Assembly: GCA_020720805.1 (NCBI GenBank)
Contig: DYNZ01000023.1
Coordinates: forward strand, 1-40,147
Direction: 5' to 3'
Length of the DNA stretch: 40,147 nt
From: Leptospira biflexa
GTDB lineage: Bacteria > Spirochaetota > DYNZ01
The stretch's first letter is position 1, and each line of letters opens with the position of its first letter. This document shows positions 8,485 through 17,700 of the stretch, piece after piece. A program made the translations under genes and the position numbers. The notes below the pieces were generated by a model. The model did no database searches. It saw only the letters and a list, made by a program, of their open reading frames with translations, and was not told the DNA's origin.

Positions 8485-8766
8485 TGTATCTTCTCCCAGC
8501 ACTACGCAAATCATAAAAAACTATAGACAGGTCAAAATGGTTGTTTGCCACCCATTTCCCGGCAGATAAAAAAAATTACGATTCATATTCACAATATCAA
8601 TCCGAAGGTTTAAAATCGGAGTGATCTTCGTATGACTATCGCTTTTTTCTGCGTTTTATTTCATAACAAAAGTCGCGCAAAAAAAGCAACCTTTTTTTCA
8701 TTTCCTGGACAATTTGGCCCAACAAAGGGTTCACTTCTGCAAATTGTTAGGAAATACTTACATATA
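8485..8766. other. Intergenic region between pgi and the Fis-type gene
   Basis: This 282-bp stretch holds the 3' end signals of pgi (hairpins at 8679-8698 and 8701-8754) and the presumed promoter of the Fis-type gene. A plus-strand frame that overlaps it and runs into pgi looks spurious. I could not identify a convincing -35/-10 pair. Confidence 0.5.
8679..8698 (-). terminator. Probable terminator of pgi (usable both ways)
   Basis: AAAAAAAG (8679-8686) pairs with CTTTTTTT (8691-8698) around a 4-base loop, giving a hairpin with a U tract in either direction. A second, larger inverted repeat lies between it and the pgi stop: CAATTTG/CAAATTG flanked by TTTCCT/AGGAAA (8701-8754). Together they probably end the pgi transcript. 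Confidence 0.5.
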
Positions 8767-10059
8767 TCAGGGTTTTCCCAGCAATCGAAACATGTTTTTT
8801 TTGTAGGCTTCCACTCCGGGCTGGTCAAACGGATTGACCGCAAGCATATAAGCACTAATACCGCAGCTATACTCAAAAAAATAAAACAACGCGCCAAAAT
8901 GAAAGGCATCCAGTGGACCGGGATAGAGATCAATTATGGGTACGCCTCCCTCCAGGTGCGCCATTCTCGTGCCCTCTTTGGCTTTCTCGTTTATAAAAGA
9001 AATTTTTTCCCCTGCAAGATAATTCAGACCATCGAGATCCTGGTCATCGACAGGAATGATAAGCGCCTTCCCCTCTTCCCAGTTGAGAATAGTCTCAAAC
9101 AGATGGCGGGGGCCATCCTGGATCCATTGCCCTAGAGAGTGAAGGTCGGTCGTAAATTGAACAGACGCGGGCCACAGTCCCTTGCCCTGCTTTCCTTCGC
9201 TCTCGCCAAATAGTTGTTTCCACCATTCAGCCAAAAAGGATGTTTTAGCGAGGTAGGAAACAAGCAGCTCCATTTTGTGACCAGATTCGTACAATTGGTT
9301 TCTAAGAGCCGCATACAAAATCGCCGGGTTTTCACGGTTAGAAACGGTATGCAGAAATTTCTGAGCAGCAACAGCGCCCTGAACCATGGCGGCAATATCT
9401 ACGCCTGCCACAGCCAATGGCAAGAGTCCAACCGGAGTCAGGACAGAATAGCGCCCACCTATGGAATCGGGAATAGCAAACGTCTCAAACCCTTCCTGGT
9501 CTGATAGAGTTCGCAGAGCCCCCTTAGCTGCATCGGTCGTTGCAAAAACCCGCTTTGCATAACCTTTGCCATAACGCACCTTCATCAAATCACGAATGAT
9601 CCGAAACGCAATAGCCGGCTCTGTGGTGGTTCCTGATTTCGATATCACATTCACGGAAAAATCGTACATATCGAGCAAACTCAGCAAGTCATGAAAATCC
9701 GAACTATCCAGATGATGGCCGGCAAATCGGATCACCGAACCTTGCTTCTGCCCCTTTAGTATCGCAAGCTCCTCAACAGGATCTACCAGAGCGGCAAGGG
9801 CTGCTTTCGCTCCGAGATAGGAACCTCCTATGCCAATGGTCACAAAAATCGGAGAATGAGCGCGGATCTGCCCGGCCAGGTTGACCATTTTTTCCACAAG
9901 CCCGCCCGTTTGCATCTGACCTGGCAGCTCAAGCCAACCAAGAAATTCGGAGCCTGGTCCTTTGCCCGCTAACATCAAATTCCGAGCCTGCACAGCCTTT
10001 TCAAGGCTCTTCTCGATATCGATCTCCTGCGAAAAATTCAGTTGTAAATTCCAATCCAT
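8767..10059 (-). CDS. pgi: Glucose-6-phosphate isomerase
   Basis: Interconverts glucose 6-phosphate and fructose 6-phosphate. The 430-residue protein is of the shorter Bacillus/Thermotoga-like type. Visible motifs are IGGSYLGAKAA (77-87), SKSGTTTEPA (140-149) and GGRYSVLTPVGLLP (201-214), which together form the sugar-phosphate site; an ESGHKMELL segment around residue 280 carries the catalytic Glu region. The ATG at 10059 is preceded by GAGGT. It follows the TSUP permease gene by 32 bp, so the two may share a transcript although their roles look unrelated. Confidence 0.95.
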   Translation of the reverse strand: MDWNLQLNFSQEIDIEKSLEKAVQARNLMLAGKGPGSEFLGWLELPGQMQTGGLVEKMVNLAGQIRAHSPIFVTIGIGGSYLGAKAALAALVDPVEELAILKGQKQGSVIRFAGHHLDSSDFHDLLSLLDMYDFSVNVISKSGTTTEPAIAFRIIRDLMKVRYGKGYAKRVFATTDAAKGALRTLSDQEGFETFAIPDSIGGRYSVLTPVGLLPLAVAGVDIAAMVQGAVAAQKFLHTVSNRENPAILYAALRNQLYESGHKMELLVSYLAKTSFLAEWWKQLFGESEGKQGKGLWPASVQFTTDLHSLGQWIQDGPRHLFETILNWEEGKALIIPVDDQDLDGLNYLAGEKISFINEKAKEGTRMAHLEGGVPIIDLYPGPLDAFHFGALFYFFEYSCGISAYMLAVNPFDQPGVEAYKKNMFRLLGKP

Positions 10060-10091
10060 GATTTTACCTCAATGTCCAATACCTGGTTCTT

Positions 10092-10865
10092 TTAACTCAT
10101 CAGCCAGATCACGCCCTTGCTGATATAAAAAATTGCTATCACGATGACTGACACAGAAAAGACAATTTTGATCAATCTTTCGGGCAGGTACTTTGAGATA
10201 TACGGGCCAATCTGCCCCCCGATAATAACTCCTGTCCCTGTAAATATCCACAAATCCCACATGATATAACCGGCATGAAGATTTAATATGGTAATGATCC
10301 AGTCGCCAGTGGCCTCGATAAGGATTGCCGTGGCGTTGGCTCGCTTTGTCTCCATATTCAAACCCCGTTCCAAAACAGGCTGGGAGAGTTCGCAAATCCC
10401 CGTACCGGTAGAGGCGGAAAAAAAACCACCAAGGGTTGGCACCCACATAAAGGGATAAATATCCTCAATGGGAATATTTTTACGAGTACCAAAATTGTAC
10501 TGGATTGCGCTGACAAACTGCATAGTGGCAAGGGCAAAAATCACCACACCTAGTACCATTTTCAAAATATTTCCATTTATCAGCATTAAAATATGATTGC
10601 CCGCGACAACACCGGGGATGGTCAGCATCACCATCGTAAAACCAACAGAAAGCTCGACCTGTTTCTGGTAAATATAACGCAGCGCGCCGCTAGTCATACC
10701 GACTGTTTCGGTTGCGATTCCCGTGGCAACGGAATTAGCAACCGGTATATTCAAAAATATATTATAGATTGGCTGAAAAAGTACACCGCCAGAAAAACCT
10801 GAAGCGTTCGCAAGTATAGCGATGACTATCGCCACCGGAAACATATACCAATATTCAAAACTCAT
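10092..10865 (-). CDS. TSUP-family (TauE/SafE) membrane permease
   Basis: A 257-residue integral membrane protein with about seven to eight helices in two similar halves, each beginning with a Gly/Ser-rich helix (GFSGGVLFQPIYN near residue 23 and GGFFSASTGTGICELSQP near 150). This duplicated layout is typical of sulfite/organosulfonate exporters of the TauE/SafE group. The transported anion cannot be told from the sequence. It lies 57 bp downstream of the HAMP-domain gene. Confidence 0.85.
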   Translation of the reverse strand: MSFEYWYMFPVAIVIAILANASGFSGGVLFQPIYNIFLNIPVANSVATGIATETVGMTSGALRYIYQKQVELSVGFTMVMLTIPGVVAGNHILMLINGNILKMVLGVVIFALATMQFVSAIQYNFGTRKNIPIEDIYPFMWVPTLGGFFSASTGTGICELSQPVLERGLNMETKRANATAILIEATGDWIITILNLHAGYIMWDLWIFTGTGVIIGGQIGPYISKYLPERLIKIVFSVSVIVIAIFYISKGVIWLMS

Positions 10866-10922
10866 ACAATCTTTTCCCCAGCCTTATCATTTCACTGTAT
10901 CGCATTTTTCCATCCATCGCCG

Positions 10923-11663
10923 TCAGCGTTTATCCATCTCCGCAGTGGAGAGCTGGAATACCTTATACATATTGACAAATGCCTGAAGGGCGGACAGATC
11001 AACAATCATCTCTTCAAGCAATTTATTTACCTCAGCTCCCGCACCAAAAATCTCTTTTAAGTCGCGAATTTTCATCTTTTTCTGCGCAAAAATTTGGTTG
11101 ATATCCATATCTTCCGAAAAATAGCTGATTCGGTTGGCGGCAACGGCAATTTTTTCTTTTAATCTCAAAACCTCCTGCTTGATCTGCAAAATCATCTCCT
11201 GCAAATTGACGCTCATGTCATTAATCAATGTACCAATCTGTCCGATCTCATCCTTGGATTGCACAGGAACTGTGATACTTAAGTCACCGTCCGCTATTTT
11301 TTTTGTAGCGGTTACCATACCTTCCATGGGCGATACAATATCCTTGGTATACTGGTAGAACGCTCCTATGATAGTCATAAAAATTACCAAAAGAAGGAGC
11401 AATGTTCTGGTTTGCAGGCTGCCAATGGGATTAAAAACGTGCTGAAAATCCACCTGTTTCATGATAATCTGCTCAGCCTGCTCTTTGGGGAGACTTTTCT
11501 GGAGTTCGATTACAAGATTTCTCTTCACCTGATCTTCAAAAACAGGGCTGCCAAGCTCTAAAATAATCTCTACAGTAACAGATATCGATACAAGAGAAAT
11601 AAGGATAAAATAGAGAAGAAGCTTTTTTTTGAGTCGGGACATTCCCTTTTTATGATTTTCCAT
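10923..11663 (-). CDS. HAMP-domain membrane protein without a recognised output domain
   Basis: A 246-residue protein beginning MENHKKGMSRLKKKLLLYFIL (ATG 11663, AGGAGGG 10 bases upstream). It has a first transmembrane helix (about 13-31), a short extracytoplasmic loop of roughly 70 residues, a second helix (about 90-106), then a HAMP domain (IVSPMEGMVTATKKIADGDLSITVPVQ...DEIGQIGTLIND, about 113-165) and a helical tail. No kinase, cyclase, phosphatase or MCP signalling domain follows, so it probably signals by contact with a partner. The open frame reaches 11768, but the extra 35 residues look non-coding. Confidence 0.75.
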   Translation of the reverse strand: MENHKKGMSRLKKKLLLYFILISLVSISVTVEIILELGSPVFEDQVKRNLVIELQKSLPKEQAEQIIMKQVDFQHVFNPIGSLQTRTLLLLLVIFMTIIGAFYQYTKDIVSPMEGMVTATKKIADGDLSITVPVQSKDEIGQIGTLINDMSVNLQEMILQIKQEVLRLKEKIAVAANRISYFSEDMDINQIFAQKKMKIRDLKEIFGAGAEVNKLLEEMIVDLSALQAFVNMYKVFQLSTAEMDKR

Positions 11664-11798
11664 CAAACACAACCCTCCTGACCAGCCTTTGGGGCGATAA
11701 CGCCACCGTGCATAGTAGAAAAACGATCCATACGAGAGCAGAGTGAAAGGATGAAAAAGGCAAGTCAATTTGCTTATTCTTCCATTTCAGAAAAAAAT

Positions 11799-13745
11799 CT
11801 ATTTTTGAACATCTTCCTGACGTTCTGAAAGAATCCGATAGATCCGGTCCGCCTGATCTTTACCAATCCCCTTGATCTTTTCGAAATCCGATCGGGAAAG
11901 GATGCTGGGATCCTTAGCGGCGGCGACTGCCTGAAAAATCCTCTTGCGTAAAACTGGCCCGATCCCCTCCACTTCATCAAACGCACTGCGCAACCTGGCT
12001 CTTGCACGAAGCAGCCTGTGGTAAGAGACGGCAAAACGGTGCGCTTCATCCCGCAAGCGGCGCAGAACCAGCAAACCTCTGCTTGTGGGAGGCCATAGCA
12101 ATGGCTCCGCCTGATCCGGCACATAGATCTCCTCCTCTCTCTTGGCCAGAGCGGCAAAGGAGAGCGCCTCTCTGAGCCCAAGATCCTGTGCTGCCTGGAG
12201 CGCAGCATTCAACTGTCCCTTACCCCCATCGATAAGAAGCAAACCTGGTAAAGCCTTATCCTCGGCAAGCAGGCGGGAGAGGTAGCGTGCAACCGCCTCA
12301 TGCATAGAGCTGTAGTCATCAGCCTTATCCTGTACGGAACGTATGCGCATACGCCGGTAACGCGATGGATCAGCCTTTCCTTCCTTAAATGCGACTACTG
12401 AGGCAATATTGTGACTCCCCTGAAAATGGGAAATATCAAAACAGACCATGAAATCTGGATACACAGGCAAACGCAGCATCGTTTCAATTTCGACCAAGGA
12501 ACGCCGCTTATCCTGGAACTCTTTGTGATTCTGCTCTTCCTGGAAGACAAGCCTGGCATTCTTTGCAGCCAGGTTTAGTAATCCTGACCATTCGCTGCGA
12601 AAACGTTCCAGGTGGTTCTGCTCGCCATAGGAAAGAGCGGGTTCTCCGACGTTAGATGACTCCCCTAAATGGAGTACAGTCACACCCCTGGCAGAACGCT
12701 GGGATAAAATATGGGATACCGCTTCTGAATTTTGCAGCGGCTGCTGACAAACAATATACTCCGGAAAATCGTAATGCGAGGCCTGAAGATAGATATCCCG
12801 AATGAATGCCTCCCAGAAATCAGAGTCATTATCCGCTGGAACTTGGCTTCCGCTGAAAAAGAAATGAGATCGATCAACCAGGCGCCCATTGCGCAGTTGA
12901 AAGCGAACAAAACAGCTCTCCCCTCCTTCACGGTGCTGGCTGATAATGTCGCTATCAACGCTTGACTTCAAATCAATTTTTTGACTTGCCTGGATAACTT
13001 CAAGCCCCTGCAATAAATCCCGGTATTGCGCTGCCCTTTCAAAATTCCATGAGGCTGAGGCCTCCTTCATCTTTCCCTCAACCGTTTCCCGAATTCTATC
13101 CACCTTCCCTTCCAAAAAAAGAACCAGGGAGTCCATCATCTCCCTGTATTCCTCCCGCGAAATAAAATCGGTACAGGGAGCGCCGCACCTGCCAATACTA
13201 TATTCCATACAGGGTCTTTGCAGCTTCTGTTCGGGCAATTTAAGGCGGCAGCTTCGAATCTTAAAAAGTTTATGAAGGTTTTCCAGAAGATTGCGCACAT
13301 AGCGAACATCCGTATAGGGACCGAACAGCCGATCAGGTACTCTGGCGACCGTGGTCTTTCGTGTCACGAAGATCCTGGGAAAAGGCTCGGATAGTGTTAC
13401 CATCAGGTAAGGATAACGTTTGTCATCCTTCAAGCGGACATTAAAACGTGGCTTAAACTGTTTGATCAGTATCGCCTCCAGAACCAACGCTTCCGTTTCT
13501 GTATCTGTAACAATTGTCTCAAAATCATCAATGCGCTGAGCCAGAAACTGCGTCTTGAGATCCAGATTACGGAGAATAAAATCCTCGGGTGAGTCCTGAT
13601 ACAGATGCCTGAAGTAAGAGCGGACACGGTTTCGCAGATTCAGTGCTTTTCCCACATAGATTACAGTTCCCTCCAAATCCCGCATGATATAGACACCGGG
13701 ATGCGCCGGTAACTGCTCAACCTTAAAGCGCAGGGTATCACTCAT
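11799..13745 (-). CDS. uvrC: Excinuclease ABC subunit C
   Basis: The dual-incision nuclease of nucleotide excision repair. The 648-residue protein shows the N-terminal GIY-YIG nuclease (HPGVYIM...VIYVGKALNLRNRVRSYF, about 15-45), a Cys cluster region (CRLK...CMEYSIGRCGAPC), a UVR UvrB-binding motif (about 210-241), the RNase H-like 5' nuclease with LLIDGGKGQLNAA, and C-terminal tandem helix-hairpin-helix motifs (VEGIGPVLRKR and IKGIGKDQADRI). Its ATG overlaps the stop of the DnaJ-domain gene (ATGA), so translation is coupled. Confidence 0.97.
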   Translation of the reverse strand: MSDTLRFKVEQLPAHPGVYIMRDLEGTVIYVGKALNLRNRVRSYFRHLYQDSPEDFILRNLDLKTQFLAQRIDDFETIVTDTETEALVLEAILIKQFKPRFNVRLKDDKRYPYLMVTLSEPFPRIFVTRKTTVARVPDRLFGPYTDVRYVRNLLENLHKLFKIRSCRLKLPEQKLQRPCMEYSIGRCGAPCTDFISREEYREMMDSLVLFLEGKVDRIRETVEGKMKEASASWNFERAAQYRDLLQGLEVIQASQKIDLKSSVDSDIISQHREGGESCFVRFQLRNGRLVDRSHFFFSGSQVPADNDSDFWEAFIRDIYLQASHYDFPEYIVCQQPLQNSEAVSHILSQRSARGVTVLHLGESSNVGEPALSYGEQNHLERFRSEWSGLLNLAAKNARLVFQEEQNHKEFQDKRRSLVEIETMLRLPVYPDFMVCFDISHFQGSHNIASVVAFKEGKADPSRYRRMRIRSVQDKADDYSSMHEAVARYLSRLLAEDKALPGLLLIDGGKGQLNAALQAAQDLGLREALSFAALAKREEEIYVPDQAEPLLWPPTSRGLLVLRRLRDEAHRFAVSYHRLLRARARLRSAFDEVEGIGPVLRKRIFQAVAAAKDPSILSRSDFEKIKGIGKDQADRIYRILSERQEDVQK

Positions 13746-14383
13746 AGGAGAATCCGCACGCGCAACTGCCGAGAACGAAAATAGGCAAGCCCGCCGGGAT
13801 GAACCCTGCGCAAATCGACCCGGAGAATGGAACCAGACTGTAACCCAGAAGGAAGCGCAATCAACGTTTCCCTCATCTCTGTAACCTGACCACTACCCTC
13901 ACACACAGGACAAACGCTTGACCAGGTCTGGTCACCCTCGCATTGAAAACAGCGCTTTCGAATCGGTAAATCAAGCTTGACCACCACCTTTCCCAGAATC
14001 TCATCTGGATGCAGCTGGATCGTTATATCATAATTTTTCTGAGTCTGTGTATAGATATCACCCCTGCGCAAGCGCTTACGCAGCAACCCCTGTCTGGCCA
14101 GATCATGTATCGAAAATGCGTAAGAGACGCGCTGCTTCGGAATAATCGTTACCTGGGCTGTTACAGAAGCGCTCATGGAGAGTGAGCTATCGTAACTCTT
14201 GCGCGATTCCGCACCGCGCAATACGGAATAGGCTTCCATAAGCTGTTGAAAACTTCCAAGATCTGGCTCAATCGCGCTGTCGGGATGAAATTTTTTTACG
14301 AGGTGACGGAAAGCCTGAACGATCTCCTCCCGACTGCACTGGGGATGAAGACCCAAAACCTCATAATAGTTACCACCACGCAT
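13742..14383 (-). CDS. DnaJ-domain protein with a reduced zinc-binding region
   Basis: A 213-residue protein with an N-terminal J-domain (NYYEVLGLHPQCSREEI..., HPD at 33-35), which would stimulate an Hsp70. After a linker it has beta-rich DnaJ-like segments (YDITIQLHPDEIL...) but only two Cys pairs (C145/C148 and C158/C161), half the usual four CXXCXGXG repeats of DnaJ, so at most one zinc site remains. The C-terminus LPSGLQSGSILRVDLRRVHPGG resembles the DnaJ substrate-binding domain, cut short. It lies 3 bp after the ATP-grasp/FMN fusion gene and overlaps uvrC by 4 bp. Confidence 0.85.
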   Translation of the reverse strand: MRGGNYYEVLGLHPQCSREEIVQAFRHLVKKFHPDSAIEPDLGSFQQLMEAYSVLRGAESRKSYDSSLSMSASVTAQVTIIPKQRVSYAFSIHDLARQGLLRKRLRRGDIYTQTQKNYDITIQLHPDEILGKVVVKLDLPIRKRCFQCEGDQTWSSVCPVCEGSGQVTEMRETLIALPSGLQSGSILRVDLRRVHPGGLAYFRSRQLRVRILL

Positions 14384-14386
14384 TCC

Positions 14387-16678
14387 TCAAATACCAGATC
14401 TAATTTTATTTTCCCTATGGAATCCCCCGTCTCGGAACAAATCCCCGATTGGGAGGAGAGAAGTTGGATCAAGAGATGCGGTTTTTTCCAGGCCGAGAAT
14501 CGTAAAAAGTTTCAGCAGCTCCTCTCTGAGATTTTGCAGATAGTAGCGCAACCCATATCTATTGCCGCCCATCGTATATATGGCAGCTGGCCGACCCAGC
14601 AGAACCGCGGTTGCGCCTAATGCCAAGGCTGTGTAAATATGTCTGCTAAAGCGAAAACCGCCATCGATAAGAACTGGTACTTCTTTTAATAAGTCCGGCG
14701 GTAGAGAGCTTAAAATACGAATTGTGCTGGGCAACCCATCCATAATTCGACCGCCATGGTTTGAGATATAGATACTATCTGCTCCAGATTCCAATGCCCG
14801 TTCAAAATCTTTTTTTGACATTACGCCTTTGACGATCATAGGGAGGTCAGATTCTCGGCGCAATCGACGTAAACGCGCCACACTCTGAGAGCTTAAATAA
14901 ACACCAGGTTTTTTCATTGTAGCCAGAGATACAGAATCTATGTCAATCCCCCAGGCCAGCGCACCAAACTCCTGTGCATAATGGATCCGTTCTGCTAGCA
15001 TCGATTCATCACCATGGGGCTTAAATACCGGTACAGCCAGCACCCCAAGTTTTTGGATTAAGGGCCACCCCAGTTGATAACGCTGCGGATGTGTACCCTC
15101 CCCAAGAAAGAGAACAGTTCCCGCCTCATGCGAGCCATATACCATCTCTGTCACAAATTCCTCTTCCGATATCTGGCCTCCCATATTTGTGGCCACGCCA
15201 GTCACCGGCGCAATCATGACCGGCCATAAAATCTTTTTACCAAGCCAGGAGAAAGAGAGATCCGGCATCTGATGGTCATGTATATAGCTTGGGACGATAC
15301 GATAGTGATCCAGATCTGCAGTGTTCTCCGCGAAGGTAATCATATCGCCATCACCACCCATCCCAGGAACTCCCGATGCGCACTTCCTGCCGTCGCATAC
15401 CGGACAGACATGACAACTTTTGCTAAAACGCAAACGGGCTCGCTTACGCAGAAAGGGGTCGTCAATTTTAGAAAAAGGGCGTATGGTATACTGCAATCTA
15501 GCGCGAGCCTCAGCCGCGCGCTGTTCCGCCTCCTCCAGAGTCTTCCCCTCAGCGATGATATGACCCAACTTGTCAACATTACTGCGCGGCTCTACACTCA
15601 GATCTCCTTTTTGCCTGGTCAAAAAAATATGACGAACTCCAGCAACATTTAATGCATATTCCGGCCCATGAATCTCTTCAATAAATCCAGGTTCAGCCAA
15701 AATCGACCGCTCGATACAGACCATCTTGCGCTGAAGAGGCAGTGGACCAGGATCCTCGCCGATTGCGATTTTTATTCCCGCTTCAATAGAAGAGACCCCG
15801 CTAGAATAGGGATAGGTATAGGCAGACATAAAACCACCGGATAACCGAGCTGCCAACTCGCCGATGCGAACTCCTGAAGGGGTTACCTTAATATCCCCCT
15901 TTGCAGCACCATGGCTTATTCCCAGTGCCTTGATACCTGCAGTCATTACCTCCCGTACCTGCTCTAGCAGCGATTCAGGGTGCGCCGATGGCATATTATG
16001 ACCTGTCTCGACAAAATAGGGTTTGAAAGCCAAAATACGATCCGCTATTCCGGCAAAGGTGATTCTTTCTTTATATATAAGAGCGTCGACTGACAATTCC
16101 GGGCCCTCCATATACTCCTCTACCAGCAGTTCGCCTGCGCTAAAAGCTGCGCTCTCGACGTAGATCGAGGCGAGCTCCTCACGGGAGAGAGGTGATTCCA
16201 GCAAACGAACTCCGCGTGCGCCCATATTATTGCTTGGTTTTAATACAGCGGGAAATCCGATCTTTTCTACGGCCAGCATAAACTCCTGGGCATTGTAGAC
16301 AGGTTGGTATCGGGGTGAGGGAACGCCAGCAGCAGCAAAAGCCTGGCGCATAGCAACCTTATTGGTGGCTCTCCTAGCGGCCTCCACGGGAATACCGGGC
16401 AAACCTAAGACAGCAGCCACCGTTGCGACAGTGATCGACATATCGGTTCCTACAGTAAATACACCGGCAATAGCATGATCCCCTGCCAGCAATTTGGCCT
16501 GCTCTGATATAGCCTCTGCATCTTTTGTGTCCAAAACCAGACGAATATCCGCCATAGGCATACCCATGGCCTGACCATTTCGATCAACTACAATGGTCTT
16601 CAGTCCAAGCTGACGCGCGATCTGGATTGCTGGCACCTGAAGCAAGCCAGCTCCAATTATAATCAAATACCTCTCCAC
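14387..16678 (-). CDS. ATP-grasp ligase fused to FMN-dependent alpha-hydroxy-acid dehydrogenase-like domain
   Basis: About 763 residues. The N-terminal half is an ATP-grasp enzyme of the biotin carboxylase/carbamoyl-phosphate synthase group: a Rossmann-like pre-ATP-grasp segment (IIIGAGLLQVPAIQIARQLG), then AVLKPSNNMGARGV (nucleotide loop), VEEYMEGPELSVDA, and GAAKGDIKVTPSGVRIGELAARLSGG. A Cys cluster CHVCPVCDGRKC (codons around 15380-15416) links it to a C-terminal FMN-dependent alpha-hydroxy-acid oxidase-like barrel with YISNHGGR and LIDGGFR. The stand-alone FMN family often has the same Cys cluster at its N-terminus; the fusion to an ATP-grasp ligase is unusual. The open frame reaches 16783 (TTG), but homology begins near 16670; GTG 16678 has AAAGGGG 8 bases upstream. 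Substrates are unknown. Confidence 0.8.
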   Translation of the reverse strand: MERYLIIIGAGLLQVPAIQIARQLGLKTIVVDRNGQAMGMPMADIRLVLDTKDAEAISEQAKLLAGDHAIAGVFTVGTDMSITVATVAAVLGLPGIPVEAARRATNKVAMRQAFAAAGVPSPRYQPVYNAQEFMLAVEKIGFPAVLKPSNNMGARGVRLLESPLSREELASIYVESAAFSAGELLVEEYMEGPELSVDALIYKERITFAGIADRILAFKPYFVETGHNMPSAHPESLLEQVREVMTAGIKALGISHGAAKGDIKVTPSGVRIGELAARLSGGFMSAYTYPYSSGVSSIEAGIKIAIGEDPGPLPLQRKMVCIERSILAEPGFIEEIHGPEYALNVAGVRHIFLTRQKGDLSVEPRSNVDKLGHIIAEGKTLEEAEQRAAEARARLQYTIRPFSKIDDPFLRKRARLRFSKSCHVCPVCDGRKCASGVPGMGGDGDMITFAENTADLDHYRIVPSYIHDHQMPDLSFSWLGKKILWPVMIAPVTGVATNMGGQISEEEFVTEMVYGSHEAGTVLFLGEGTHPQRYQLGWPLIQKLGVLAVPVFKPHGDESMLAERIHYAQEFGALAWGIDIDSVSLATMKKPGVYLSSQSVARLRRLRRESDLPMIVKGVMSKKDFERALESGADSIYISNHGGRIMDGLPSTIRILSSLPPDLLKEVPVLIDGGFRFSRHIYTALALGATAVLLGRPAAIYTMGGNRYGLRYYLQNLREELLKLFTILGLEKTASLDPTSLLPIGDLFRDGGFHRENKIRSGI

Positions 16679-16925
16679 CTCTTTCACCCCTTTCAGTACA
16701 TTCCCCAGAAACCACTTCCGGTACCGTATAATATCGGAAGAATGAAAGCCTAATTCGTTGCTGTATTCAGAATGGACACCCAATACCGACGCAATCCATT
16801 TTTTGGATCAGACTTTTTTCAGAGGAGGATTTGCAGGATCTTTCCGATACTCATAAAAATGTCCTCCCATTCTCAAAGAGGCAAAAAAATGCGCACGATC
16901 CGTGAAAATAAGGACAGGTAAGCTT

Positions 16926-17684
16926 ATGGAAAACCAAGATCAATCTCAAGAAGCAATCCGATCTGTATCGAAAGATCTTACGACTTGGAAACAGAATAGC
17001 CAATATTTATATGAAGAGGATAAATTAGAGCAATCCGAGAAAATTCTGAAAAAGATTCTTCGTATAGAAAGGGATGAACACGCTCTCTATCTACTTGGCA
17101 TGATTGAATTTCGTCGCTTTCGCTGGGATCACGCGCTGAATTACTTTCTGGAGAGCATAACCAGGAATACCTCGAACATAGATGCCCTATATCACGCCAG
17201 TGTAGCCCTGCGAAAAATTGGCCTAACCGATAAGGCTCTGTTTTTTCTTGATCGCATCCTGGATCAGGAGCCGGATCACAGACCTTCTCTCCAGGATAAA
17301 ATAATTCTGGCTTACGAAAGCCGGGATTATACGACTACCGAAAACCTGGCTAACCGTCTTTTGCGACTGGATCCGCTTTGCCGCCGCTGCTATCGCTATC
17401 TCGGCTTCTGTGAACTGCATAGACAAAATTTCCCCGGGGCAGAAAACTTTTTTCAACGGGCAATGGAGTTAAGTCCAGAACCTGTGGAAATGCTACCAGC
17501 GTTAAAAATGCACATTAATTCGGAAAATTTTTTGCAGGAAAAACAGCAAAATGACACATTGGTGCTGGAAAAATCTTTTATAGAAAACAATGACCATCAA
17601 TCTCTGGGCTTCCTCTATTTCTACCAGGGGAAACACCACCAGGCCAGAGAACAGTTTGAATTGGCCATGGAGAAATGCTCATAA
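16926..17684 (+). CDS. TPR-repeat protein
   Basis: A 252-residue soluble protein made of tetratricopeptide-like repeats: LYEEDKLEQSEKILKKILRI, ALYLLGMIEFRRFRWDHALNYF, ALYHASVALRKIGLTDKALFFL and RYLGFCELHRQNFPGAENFFQ, and a last one near the C-terminus (GFLYFYQGKHHQAREQFELA). Such repeats bind other proteins. The ATG at 16926 (MENQDQSQEA) is taken as start; a GTG at 16902 is possible. It precedes the dehydrogenase gene by 16 bp and is probably co-transcribed with it. The partner is unknown. Confidence 0.75.
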   Translation: MENQDQSQEAIRSVSKDLTTWKQNSQYLYEEDKLEQSEKILKKILRIERDEHALYLLGMIEFRRFRWDHALNYFLESITRNTSNIDALYHASVALRKIGLTDKALFFLDRILDQEPDHRPSLQDKIILAYESRDYTTTENLANRLLRLDPLCRRCYRYLGFCELHRQNFPGAENFFQRAMELSPEPVEMLPALKMHINSENFLQEKQQNDTLVLEKSFIENNDHQSLGFLYFYQGKHHQAREQFELAMEKCS

Positions 17685-17700
17685 TCAGGAGAAACGCGCT

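Noticed and set aside
8632-9135. A 167-codon plus-strand frame at the 3' end of pgi
   Set aside because: Most of it is antisense to the well-supported pgi gene, and its product has no recognisable features.
16824-16905. A 23-codon frame starting with TTG after a strong AGAGGAGG, upstream of the TPR gene, as a leader peptide
   Set aside because: The ribosome site is only 3 bases from the TTG, the peptide has no codon bias or regulatory feature such as a run of one amino acid, and no attenuator follows it. GGAGGA can instead pair with a nearby TCCTCC.
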